Below the pieces are notes generated by a model. The model did not search any database. It was not told the origin of the DNA and saw only the letters and a program-made list of their open reading frames with translations. A stretch of DNA of 16,148 nucleotides from CAG-411 sp045124315 (GTDB lineage Bacteria > Bacillota > Clostridia > Lachnospirales > Lachnospiraceae): positions 1 to 16,148 of the forward strand of contig JBGVLO010000179.1 in assembly GCA_045124315.1 (NCBI GenBank), in the 5' to 3' direction. Shown piece after piece: positions 6,738 to 14,500 of this stretch. Every line of letters begins with the position of its first letter. Position 1 is the stretch's first letter. Made by a program: the position numbers and the translations under genes.

Positions 6738-8659
6738 TATTCCACACGAATCTTATACTTCTCCATCCAATAGTTAATCTGAAGCAGATATGCGTACATC
6801 TGTGGCAATGCCATTAACTGCCCAAACCATGGCTTTCCATAATCAGAAGATTGCTTCATTAGCCTTTCCATATAACTTCTGTCGATCATCTGATTAATCG
6901 GAGCATTGGTAGTAGCCAGCACTCTTGCTAACTCTTTCTTTAATCTATTTTCAAACTTTGGATCATAGGTTTTGGGATATGGACATTTTTTTCGCTCAAT
7001 TACTTCCTGTGGTAAATACTCCTTCATAGCATCCTTCAGCAAACTTTTGACCGTTTTATTATGATACTTATATTCCCACGGCAATGTGTATAGATATTCC
7101 ACCAATCTGTGATCTGCAAAGGGAACCCTCACCTCTAAACCAGCAGCCATAGTCATACGATCTTTTCGCTCTAACAAAGTCTCCATAAACCAATGAACAT
7201 TTAAATAGGCCAGCTCCCTTTCTCTCCTACCATACAGGCTCTTTCTCACCTCTTCAGGTAGTTCTTTCCTCTGTTTTTCATTTAGAGAGAATAACAATTC
7301 CTGATCCACCTGTTCTCCAGGCAGCAAACTGGTGGCAAGCACATTTTTTTTGTACTGCGTCTGAACATACTCTTCCAATCCTAAATATTCATCCCACTCA
7401 TTGTTTAGTACAGATTTTCGAAACGCTAAATCTCTGGACCACGGAAAACGATTAACAGAAAAACTTTCCTCTGCACGAAACCAAGGGTATCCACCAAATA
7501 TCTCGTCCGCACATTCCCCAGATAAACAAACGGTATGTTTCTCCTTAATCTTTTTAGAAAAATACAACATAGACGCGTCCACATCCGTCATCCCCGGCAT
7601 ATCCTTGGCGTCTACCGCCTCATAAAGTGCATCATATAACTCTTCATATGCGCACTCTAAATAGGTATGGGAGGAACCAATATGTTCCACCATCTTCTCC
7701 ACATAAGGACGATCTTCCTCTGGCTGAAAATTGGACGCCTTAAAATTTTTATTATTATCGGTATAGTCGAAGGAATAGGTATCCAGCACCCTTCCTTTAT
7801 CTTTCAAATAGCGCGCTGCCACAGCCGAAACCACACTGGAATCCAGACCACCGGATAGCAACGTACATATGGGAACATCCGATGCAAGCTGACGTATAAT
7901 ACTGTCTTCTAAAAGGTATTTTACTTTTTCTACTGCCTGCTCATAAGTATCCGTTACTTCCTTTGCTTCTAATTGCCAATAAGGTTTTTGTACAAATCCA
8001 CTGGCGCTGTATGTTCCACAATGTCCCGGAAGAATTTCATATATATTTTTGTAAATTCCACATCCTTCTATTCTGGCAGGTCCAATTCCAAATATCGATT
8101 GCCATCCATCCTTTGCAACAACCGGTTCCACTCCCGGATATTGCAGCAAAGCCTTTATTTCAGACCCAAAAACGAGACAAGAATCACAAAGTGTGTAAAA
8201 CAAAGGTTTTACTCCTAATCGATCCCTGCAAAAAAATATGGTATTTTCTCTTTCATTCCATATAACAAAACTATAGATTCCATTGAGATATTCCACCATT
8301 TTTTCCTTGTAATGTATATAACAGGTTAATACAACTTCCGTATCTGATGTAGTTTCAAACAGATACCCCTTCTTCTTAAGTTCCTCCCGAAGTTCATCGG
8401 CATTATATACCTCCCCATTGTATACCAGCACATGATCGTATCCTGCTATTCTTTTGCACATGGGCTGCTTTCCCCTCTCCGGGTCCATAACCGCCAGTCT
8501 TGTGTGGGAAAATGCCACATGTTTTCCCACATAAAAATCAAAATCATCCGGCCCCCTATGAACCAATGTTTCTCCCATTTTCGCAACCTGTGTTGCATGA
8601 AGCAATCTGTGTTTTCTAAAATCTTCCCCGAAGGAAACATAGCCTGCTATTCCACACAT
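6737..8659 (-). CDS. asnB: Asparagine synthase (glutamine-hydrolysing), class II
   Basis: Converts aspartate, glutamine and ATP to asparagine, glutamate, AMP and PPi in the cytosol. 640 aa, of typical AsnB/AsnO length. The start at 8659 follows GAGGGAG and gives MCGIAG, so Cys2 is the processed nucleophile of the class II glutaminase domain (about 1-210). That domain shows HRGPDD (34-39), RLAVMD (54-59), NGEVYN (81-86), SDTEVV (105-110) and RDRLGVKPLFY (145-155). The synthetase domain (about 235-640) has the PPi loop SGGLDSS (269-275), CLSGECADEIFGGYPWF (378-394) and RKDRMTMAAGLEVRVPF (498-514). All key residues appear present. It has its own promoter candidate. Bacillus has three paralogues, including the sporulation-linked asnO. 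The symbol asnB is the generic choice and the next-door dpaAB may be coincidental. Confidence 0.94.
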   Translation of the reverse strand: MCGIAGYVSFGEDFRKHRLLHATQVAKMGETLVHRGPDDFDFYVGKHVAFSHTRLAVMDPERGKQPMCKRIAGYDHVLVYNGEVYNADELREELKKKGYLFETTSDTEVVLTCYIHYKEKMVEYLNGIYSFVIWNERENTIFFCRDRLGVKPLFYTLCDSCLVFGSEIKALLQYPGVEPVVAKDGWQSIFGIGPARIEGCGIYKNIYEILPGHCGTYSASGFVQKPYWQLEAKEVTDTYEQAVEKVKYLLEDSIIRQLASDVPICTLLSGGLDSSVVSAVAARYLKDKGRVLDTYSFDYTDNNKNFKASNFQPEEDRPYVEKMVEHIGSSHTYLECAYEELYDALYEAVDAKDMPGMTDVDASMLYFSKKIKEKHTVCLSGECADEIFGGYPWFRAEESFSVNRFPWSRDLAFRKSVLNNEWDEYLGLEEYVQTQYKKNVLATSLLPGEQVDQELLFSLNEKQRKELPEEVRKSLYGRRERELAYLNVHWFMETLLERKDRMTMAAGLEVRVPFADHRLVEYLYTLPWEYKYHNKTVKSLLKDAMKEYLPQEVIERKKCPYPKTYDPKFENRLKKELARVLATTNAPINQMIDRSYMERLMKQSSDYGKPWFGQLMALPQMYAYLLQINYWMEKYKIRVE

Positions 8660-8680
8660 AAAACTCCCTCTCTTTCCTTT

Positions 8681-8708
8681 TTTATACCAGAGATTTTCTT
8701 TTCAACAA
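8681..8708 (-). promoter_or_regulatory. Candidate extended -10 promoter for asnB
   Basis: On the minus strand, TTGTTG (8703-8708), a 16-bp spacer and TATAAA (8681-8686) preceded by TGG, an extended -10 arrangement. It lies between the terminator of the upstream GTPase gene and asnB, and its -35 overlaps the terminator's T-run. Confidence 0.45.
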
Positions 8709-8733
8709 AAAAGAGTATCTTTCGATACTCTTT
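8706..8733 (-). terminator. Rho-independent terminator of the COG0523 pair
   Basis: AAAGAGTATC and GATACTCTTT (8710-8719 with 8724-8733) form a perfect 10-bp stem with a 4-nt loop. On the minus strand the stem runs into TTTTTTG. It lies about 40 bp past the stop codon at 8772 and ends that minus-strand transcript. Confidence 0.85.
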
Positions 8734-8771
8734 ATTGTATGTTAAGCTATTTTCTTTTATTCCATCCGTTC

Positions 8772-9722
8772 TTATGTGAAATACACAATTTCCTCTTTTG
8801 ACTTTTCTGTCTTTTCGATGGACACAGTGTCCAAAACTAATCCCTGTCCCTCATACTCTGGTGTATATTCCACTTTTGCCTTTACTGTAATATTCACCCA
8901 GTCTCTTGTCTGGAACTTTGCACCCTCTGCACAATGACACTTAAATCCGATAAACTGAATATCATCCACACAGCAAGTCATAGCGAAACGTCCCGGTACG
9001 ATCCATTCTGGTGGAAATTCATCCGGATGATACACAATAGCCTTAAAACGCAAGGTTTTGTTCTTGTATTTCTCAGGGTGTTCAATGGCATCCATATACC
9101 AAATTCCATAATCTTCTTCGCTGATTTCCACAACATCTGCATTCAGATCAAAAGGCATCTCTTCTTCCATGCCATTATCAATGGTTCCGTCCTTTCGCTC
9201 ATATATTATCTGCGCGCGTCTGTTATTGGCTTTTACCAAACGACGGAACGCACCTGTAGGAGTATCTTCATCACAACGATTAAAAATAACGGCATCTGCA
9301 TCCGTAAACTGCTGTACCATCATTCCACCCATATTGTTCATATACGTCTGGAAGGTACTGGCATCAATAGTGGTTAAGATCTGTACCAATATCCAAAACT
9401 CAGGCATCTCCATCTCACGAATATCCTCAGTATTCCACATTCCATTGTACTCAATAAATACGCGATCCGGATCATGTGTCTGGCTTAATTCTTCCAAAAA
9501 TTCCGGCGTCAGATCTTCTGGTTCCTCTACCACAACCAAATCCACATTGATTTTCTTTAAAAAGGCTTCATCATACTCGATTTCTCCCTCTTCACAGCAG
9601 ATCAACAATCCTTTTTCTCCGCCCATGAAATCAGGTTCTTCCAATGTTCCCTGTATCAAACTGGTCTTTCCACTTTCCAGAAATCCAGTAAATAAATAGA
9701 CTAATACTTCTTTTTCTTCCAT
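8772..9722 (-). CDS. Divergent COG0523-type (CobW/G3E) GTPase fused to a YcgQ/TIGR03943-like C-terminal domain
   Basis: 316 aa; the start at 9722 has GAGG about 5 nt upstream. The N-terminal part (about 1-205) is a G3E P-loop GTPase: Walker A GFLESGKTS (13-21, versus GFLGAGKTT in its neighbour), switch-region equivalent GEIEYDEAFL (46-55), Walker B-like DRVFIEYNG (86-94), and NRCD (148-151) in place of NKxD. The GCICC metal motif expected near residue 65 is absent; a CC pair sits earlier (ICCEEGE, 41-47). The C-terminal part (about 213-316) begins EHPEKYKNKTLRFKAIVY and contains RFAMTCC (245-251), FKCHC (260-264) and VNITVKAKVEY. This resembles the soluble C-terminal domain of YcgQ/TIGR03943 proteins, which normally follow membrane helices and pair with a COG0701 permease. 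The usual CobW C-terminal domain is not seen. Probably co-transcribed with the metallochaperone gene upstream. Role inferred: metal homeostasis. The fusion call rests on remembered family patterns. Confidence 0.8.
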   Translation of the reverse strand: MEEKEVLVYLFTGFLESGKTSLIQGTLEEPDFMGGEKGLLICCEEGEIEYDEAFLKKINVDLVVVEEPEDLTPEFLEELSQTHDPDRVFIEYNGMWNTEDIREMEMPEFWILVQILTTIDASTFQTYMNNMGGMMVQQFTDADAVIFNRCDEDTPTGAFRRLVKANNRRAQIIYERKDGTIDNGMEEEMPFDLNADVVEISEEDYGIWYMDAIEHPEKYKNKTLRFKAIVYHPDEFPPEWIVPGRFAMTCCVDDIQFIGFKCHCAEGAKFQTRDWVNITVKAKVEYTPEYEGQGLVLDTVSIEKTEKSKEEIVYFT

Positions 9723-9750
9723 ACTGACCTCATTTCTTATTACATATTAT

Positions 9751-9944
9751 GTTACTATTCACGGTTGTTTTCTCTTCATTCAGAAAATCCTGCGCAAAAC
9801 AGCGCAGGTCGCTGCAAAAACAGCAGCTTCTATTTTCTTCATGTAGAGAAGAACAGCCTACACAGTTGATTTAAATATCAAGCAGCCCCTTACATGCAAG
9901 CATGACAGGTCTGTTTGATACCTAAATCAACCGTGAATAGTAAC
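9751..9944. repeat. 194-bp structured element R3 with 17-bp perfect terminal inverted repeats
   Basis: GTTACTATTCACGGTTG (9751-9767) is perfectly complementary to CAACCGTGAATAGTAAC (9928-9944). Inside are CCTGCGC/GCGCAGG (9789-9795 with 9802-9808) and a long hairpin made of GTTGATTTA/TAAATCAAC (9865-9873 with 9923-9931) and TATCAAGCAG/CTGTTTGATA (9876-9885 with 9911-9920, one G-U pair). No open frame of note. It fills the gap between the two COG0523 genes, and its right end lies 4 nt past the stop codon of the upstream one. It could be a MITE-like insertion or a structured RNA between two co-transcribed genes. Confidence 0.75.
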
Positions 9945-9948
9945 TTTA

Positions 9949-11145
9949 TTATACATGAAATACTTCTTTTAATTTATCCTCTGCAAGGTTGGTTCCAATT
10001 ACACAAATCTTACCTGTTACTTCCGGCTCACCAGTTCTCAGTTCATATTCTCCTGGAACAAGATCATAATAAATCCATGTACCATCTACATTTGGTACAA
10101 TTCCCTTGGCACGAAGAATTTTACCAAACTCTTCTGTATTTGCAAGCTTTTCAAGGATTGCTTCCATCTCATCCTTGGTGAACTTATGTGGTGTCTCCAC
10201 ACCCCAGCTAGTAAATACTTCATCCGCGTGATGATGATGCTCATGGCCACAGCCACAATGCTCGTCATGCTCATGATGGTGATGCTCATGGTCACAGCCA
10301 CAATGCTCGTCATGCTCATGATGGTGATGCTCATGGTCACAGCCGCAGTGTTCGTCATGCTCATGATGGTGATGCTCATGGTCACAGCCGCAGTGTTCGT
10401 CATGCTCATGATGGTGATGCTCATGGTCACAACCGCAGTGCTCATCATGCTCATGGTGATGATGTTCATGGTCACAGTGCTCATCATGCTCATGTACATG
10501 TCCACAGGTTGGACAAACCTCTGCTTCTTTCATCAAATCCTCTGTAAAGGAATCTCGCTTCTCCATAGCTGCCACAATCTGTTCACCTGAAATGGCATCC
10601 CATGGTGTAGTAATCACTGTGGCATTTGCATTGAGTTCACGAATCAACTGTACGCAAGTCTCCAGTTTTTCCTCTTTCATATTCTGAGTACGGCTCAATA
10701 CGATGGTGTTAGCATACTCAATCTGATTATTGAAAAATTCTCCAAAATTCTTCATGTACATCTTGCACTTTCCTGCATCTGCAACTGTAACAAAACTGTT
10801 CAGTTCGATTTCTGCACCCTCAATTCCCTGAACAGCCTTAATGACATCTGATAATTTTCCTACTCCGGAAGGCTCAATAATTACACGATCTGGGGCATAT
10901 TTCTCCAATACTTCCTTTAATGCTGTACTAAAATCACCAACCAGCGAACAGCAGATACATCCGGAATTCATCTCCGTAATCTCTACACCTGCATCTTTCA
11001 GAAATCCTCCATCAATACCAATCTCACCAAATTCATTCTCGATCAATACTAATTTTTCGTTCTGGAACCCTTCCTGTAACAACTTCTTGATCAAAGTGGT
11101 CTTACCTGCTCCTAAAAAGCCCGAAATAATGTCTATTTTCGTCAT
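9949..11145 (-). CDS. COG0523 (CobW/YeiR-type) GTPase metallochaperone with a His/Cys-rich tandem repeat
   Basis: A G3E GTPase predicted to deliver a metal, most likely zinc, to client enzymes. The start at 11145 (MTKIDIISGFLGAGKTT) has AAGGAAG upstream and puts the first beta strand at the N-terminus. An in-frame ATG at 11172 would add 9 residues and cannot be excluded. From 11145 it is 398 aa. Motifs: Walker A GFLGAGKTT (9-17), ENEFGEIGID (36-45), metal motif GCICC (62-66), Walker B plus EPSG (DRVIIEPSG, 86-94), and SRTQ (151-154) where NKxD is usual. After CPTCG (211-215) comes a metal-binding insert of six tandem units, EHDEHCGCDHEHHHH or variants (about 219-306). A CobW C-terminal domain closes the protein (about 310-398). 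Strong own promoter; the second COG0523 gene follows 226 bp downstream on the same strand. The metal cannot be read from sequence; the His-rich insert favours zinc, with nickel or cobalt possible. Confidence 0.93.
   Translation of the reverse strand: MTKIDIISGFLGAGKTTLIKKLLQEGFQNEKLVLIENEFGEIGIDGGFLKDAGVEITEMNSGCICCSLVGDFSTALKEVLEKYAPDRVIIEPSGVGKLSDVIKAVQGIEGAEIELNSFVTVADAGKCKMYMKNFGEFFNNQIEYANTIVLSRTQNMKEEKLETCVQLIRELNANATVITTPWDAISGEQIVAAMEKRDSFTEDLMKEAEVCPTCGHVHEHDEHCDHEHHHHEHDEHCGCDHEHHHHEHDEHCGCDHEHHHHEHDEHCGCDHEHHHHEHDEHCGCDHEHHHHEHDEHCGCGHEHHHHADEVFTSWGVETPHKFTKDEMEAILEKLANTEEFGKILRAKGIVPNVDGTWIYYDLVPGEYELRTGEPEVTGKICVIGTNLAEDKLKEVFHV
10228..10491 (-). repeat. In-frame 45-bp tandem repeat encoding the His/Cys metal-binding insert
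   Basis: Six contiguous units: 10228-10272, 10273-10317, 10318-10362, 10363-10407 and 10408-10452 (45 bp each), and 10453-10491 (39 bp, lacking the Gly-Cys codons). The units at 10318 and 10363 are identical in DNA, and the unit at 10273 differs from them by three silent changes. Each 15-residue unit holds 8 His and 2 Cys. The near-identity points to recent expansion by slippage or unequal exchange. Indels are multiples of 3, so the frame is kept. Confidence 0.97.
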
Positions 11146-11232
11146 CTTTTCTATCTTCCTTTCAAATTCCATTCTGCTGTATATCCTCTACTATAGAAAA
11201 ACATACAGATATCCACATTTACTCTATGTCCC

Positions 11233-11261
11233 ATTATACTTAAGTCTACCCAATATTTCAA
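11233..11261 (-). promoter_or_regulatory. Strong sigma-A promoter for the COG0523 gene pair
   Basis: On the minus strand TTGAAA (11256-11261), exactly 17 bp, then TATAAT (11233-11238). This is the best consensus promoter in the window. Transcription would start near 11226, leaving an 80-nt leader before the ATG at 11145. I see no clear Zur-type palindrome over it, so metal regulation is not shown. Confidence 0.75.
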
Positions 11262-11291
11262 GCCGAACCCTCCCTACTCACATTTCCCATG

Positions 11292-11466
11292 GTAACAGTT
11301 CAGCCGGGGGCTGTCCTGTTACGGCTCACAGCAAGCTTACGCATGCAAATTACTGTGAGCCACACCTAATTTACACTTTCATACATCCTTGCACAGCAAT
11401 GTGTGCAAGGCCTACCTGAACTGTTACTTCCTATGTTACTATTCATTACTGTTCAAAGGGTGCCAT
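11292..11466. repeat. Structured intergenic element R4 with terminal inverted repeats and trailing motifs
   Basis: GTAACAGTTCAG (11292-11303) and CTGAACTGTTAC (11416-11427) are perfect 12-bp inverted repeats. They enclose CAGCC/GGCTG (11301-11313), GGCTCACAG/CTGTGAGCC (11323-11331 with 11353-11361) and CCTTGCACA/TGTGCAAGG (11387-11395 with 11402-11410), which would fold as a multi-branched structure. Beyond the right arm come TATGTTACTATTCA (11432-11445, 14 identical bases to 9748-9761) and AGGGTGCCAT (11457-11466, as at 1745-1754). It lies between the COG0523 promoter and the amylase terminator, and fills most of the 373-bp gap 11146-11518. Confidence 0.7.
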
Positions 11467-11468
11467 GC

Positions 11469-11503
11469 AAAAAAAAGAAAGACTACCGAAACGATAGCCT
11501 TCC
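11469..11503 (-). terminator. Rho-independent terminator of the amylase gene
   Basis: On the minus strand GGAAGGCTATCG, a TTT loop and CGGTAGTCTTTC (11477-11503) pair throughout, with three G-U pairs. An 8-base T-run follows (complement of 11469-11476). It starts 15 bp after the amylase stop codon. Confidence 0.85.
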
Positions 11504-11518
11504 TTTTTCTATTCTCAT

Positions 11519-14500
11519 TTATTTTACAACTTTGATCTTAACGGTCTTTGAAACGCTCTTACCTGAACCATCTTTTGCTGTAACTACAATCTTGTATGTT
11601 CCCGCCTTAGCTGGTTTCCATGTACAAGTCTTTGCTGTACTAAACTTCTTAATAACAGTTGTCTTTGATCCCTTCTTAGCAGCAAATTTAAACTTCAACT
11701 TTCCTGTTGATGCAGTTCCCTTTGCACTAATCTTAATTTTCTTACCAAGTTTTACTTTCTTCTTGCTTACGCTTACTTTATTAATAGCCAGCTTAGCAGT
11801 TCCTGTAATTTCATACATACGAGTCTTGCTTGCTACAAGTGTCTTATCCTTGCTGTCTGTAACTACAAGTGTAAGTTGATAAGTACCTTCCTTTGCAGGA
11901 GTCCATGTAGATACGGCTGAACCGGATACATTTTCTGCAATGGTATCTACCTGACTACTTCCCTGAAGAGATGCAGTAACTTTATATGTATATGCTCCTG
12001 AACCACCTTCTACCTTAGGGCTGATTGAAATCTTTGTTCCCTTCTTCTGTGGTGATGCTAATCCAAATACGAAATCAGCCTTCAGCTGGCTTAAAGCTGT
12101 ATTTGTGTTCTGATTATTATCAACTACATTCGATGGTTTTGCTGTTGGTGTTGCCGTTGGAACTGGTGTTGCTGTTGCATCCTGTGTAGAATCATTTATG
12201 ATAGGAGCTTCTGTTACTGGTGCCGATGTTGCTGGTGTTTGTGTTGCTCCTGTTGTTGGTGCTACTGATGTTGTTGCTGTTGGCTCTGTTGTTCCTTCTG
12301 CATTTGGAGCATCTGGAGTATCGGTTGCTTCTCCTGCCTCTCCAACCTTTTCAGCAGTGTACTTCTTCGATACTTCCAGAATCTTTCCTTCACTATCCTT
12401 AACTGCAACTGCAATTGTGTGTGCTCCATCTGTTGCTGTCCATGAGCAAGTTGCTTCACTTGCATATTCTCTGATCACGTTTCCGTCTACTGTAAACTGG
12501 TACTCACAATCACCAGATGCATTCTGTGGCTTAGCCTCCAATGTCAACTGGGTTCCTTCTGCCTGCGGTGCAGAAAGGTTTGCTCCGAAGTTTACAACCA
12601 TCTGATCTGTCTCTGTCTTATCCACTACTGCTGGAGTTGCAGATGGATTAACATCTGGTATTGCAGACTCTTCTACTGCTGGTGTAGCTGTAGTATCTGG
12701 TAGCGCTGATTCCTTTACGTCCGGTGAGTCTGATTCTGTAACAACTGGTGTTGCTGTTGCAGCACTTTCATCTGTATCTGCTACGCCTGGTGTTGCTGGT
12801 GCTGGTGTTTTGTCTCCACCTAATATCGGATCATCTCTGTCAACTACATCACCTGTAGCAAGTCTTGCAAATGCACATGTGATATTATCCTCATCACTCT
12901 TCTCAAAACTGTTGTTTGGCTGCGACTCGGTATCTTCAAGATCTGCCTGATCATTCATAGAAACATCATATGGTAAGCAATCCAACCCTGATTTACCCAT
13001 AGTTGAAATCAATAATACACCTAGTCCGTTTGCCTTTACGTCACTTGCAGATACACCTAATTCACTATACGGAATTGACATTTCAAAATGGAAATCCATT
13101 GTATCACTATTATGTCCTAATGTATTAAAATCAACCCATGCTGCGCTATTATTACAAACATCGCCAACTACTCTGTTATTGTATGCTCCATAGCCTTTAT
13201 CAATACCAATTACTTTATCACTCAAAATTCCAGTTCCATAGTCAAAAACAATACCTGACTTCTTGATTTCAACGCCTTCTTTTGTTGTACTAGCTGCTGG
13301 TCCATACATTTCTGTTGCATTCAAACCATTGGAATCTCCACCATATACAAACGGTCCGTTTGCTCCATTGTAAGATATTGCAATCATACGATTAAACTTC
13401 TCACTAATCGTAATTCCTGAACTCCAAAGTGTACCACCGGCTGTTGTTGCACCATTCTTACCAATTGTATCGTTCTTTCCTGTATCAATTGCAATGAACA
13501 TTGGACAGTTCATATTTTGGAATAATGTTCCCTGAGTCAATGGGAAGTTGTCATTAGGTGCTACCACATCCTGTACATTTGTCATTTCCCACATCAAGTA
13601 TAAGTTTTCATCATCGTATGCACCATACAATGCATAGTTATCAATTGGAACTTCGTACATAGAGTTCTCACGATATACTCTAGGATCGTCATTTGCAGCA
13701 CCCTGAGCAATTAACATATCCTTGGACCAATCTGAAATATCTCCATCTACGGAAATTGTTGTATTCTTACCAAGGCCAACAGAATTTGTTGCATACTGAT
13801 TTGCAAGAGTAGCATTGGTTCCTGCAGCATCTACCTGTGCAGCATCTGCAACTACTTCCATCAAATTCTTAATCGTTACTACAGCGGACTTCTTAGCTGT
13901 CTGTGTCTCTGCTGCCTTACCAGCATTAAATACTTTCTTATAAGTATAAGTCTCAGTTGCAGTCTGGTCACCGTTCACTGCTGTTACCTGTAATGTAACA
14001 GCTTTGTCAGCGATCTTACCTTCACCAACTTCTACGGTAACTTCGTCTGTAAATTTCTTTACTACACCATTATCAATTGTGTAAGTTCCTTCTGTGGCAT
14101 TCTGTAATTTGATAGTAACAGCTAAAGTCTCGCTGTCAAATTCCGTACCACTTGCTTTATCAACCGAAATAGCTGGTGCCTGAACTGGCGCCTCTGTCTC
14201 AGTAGCCTCCGGTGTGGTAGTTGCAGGAACATCTGATGTCTCAGGAACATTATCATCAGGACCTTCTGAAGCTGGAATTTCCACTTCTGGGCTTGCTGTT
14301 GGATCATCCACTGCTACACTCTCAGTTGGTGTGGCTGTAGGCGCCTTTGTTTCTTCTATTATCGGTGCCTTTGTAGGATCAGTTGATGGCTCCACTACTG
14401 TTGGATTTGTATCATAAAGCACTACAACACTTCTTCCCTTTACAGAACCAGATACTTTTCCTCCTGAAACAGTAAAACTTCCATTTTTCCCAGTAGCATC

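Noticed and set aside
6737..8659. asnO-type sporulation role for the asparagine synthase because dpaAB is next to it.
   Set aside because: The genes are convergent and separated by a bidirectional terminator, and no sporulation promoter is visible before asnB.
10228..10491. Regular 45-bp repeats considered as a CRISPR array.
   Set aside because: The units are contiguous with no spacers and encode an in-frame His/Cys repeat within a recognisable GTPase.
10186..10590. Met/Leu/Val-rich open frames opposite and overlapping the His-repeat region on both strands.
   Set aside because: They are frame shadows of the 45-bp tandem repeat; low-complexity translations, no ribosome binding site, and the metallochaperone frame explains the DNA.
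11146..11291. Zinc-responsive Zur box or riboswitch upstream of the COG0523 pair.
   Set aside because: The 80-nt leader and promoter show no clear Zur-like palindrome and no recognisable riboswitch core; only a consensus promoter is supported.
11519..11700. LPXTG sorting signal or S-layer homology repeats at the amylase C-terminus.
   Set aside because: The protein ends in KTVKIKVVK with no LPXTG, hydrophobic segment or SLH motif.
11403..11879. Hydrophobic open frame on the plus strand resembling a membrane protein.
   Set aside because: It runs across the amylase terminator and 3' end. Its hydrophobicity comes from reading Lys/Thr codons on the opposite strand.
12198..12605. Open frame on the plus strand opposite the amylase linkers.
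   Set aside because: Its Val/Ala/Ser-rich product is the complement of Pro/Thr/Ala linker codons; no ribosome binding site and full overlap with the amylase.
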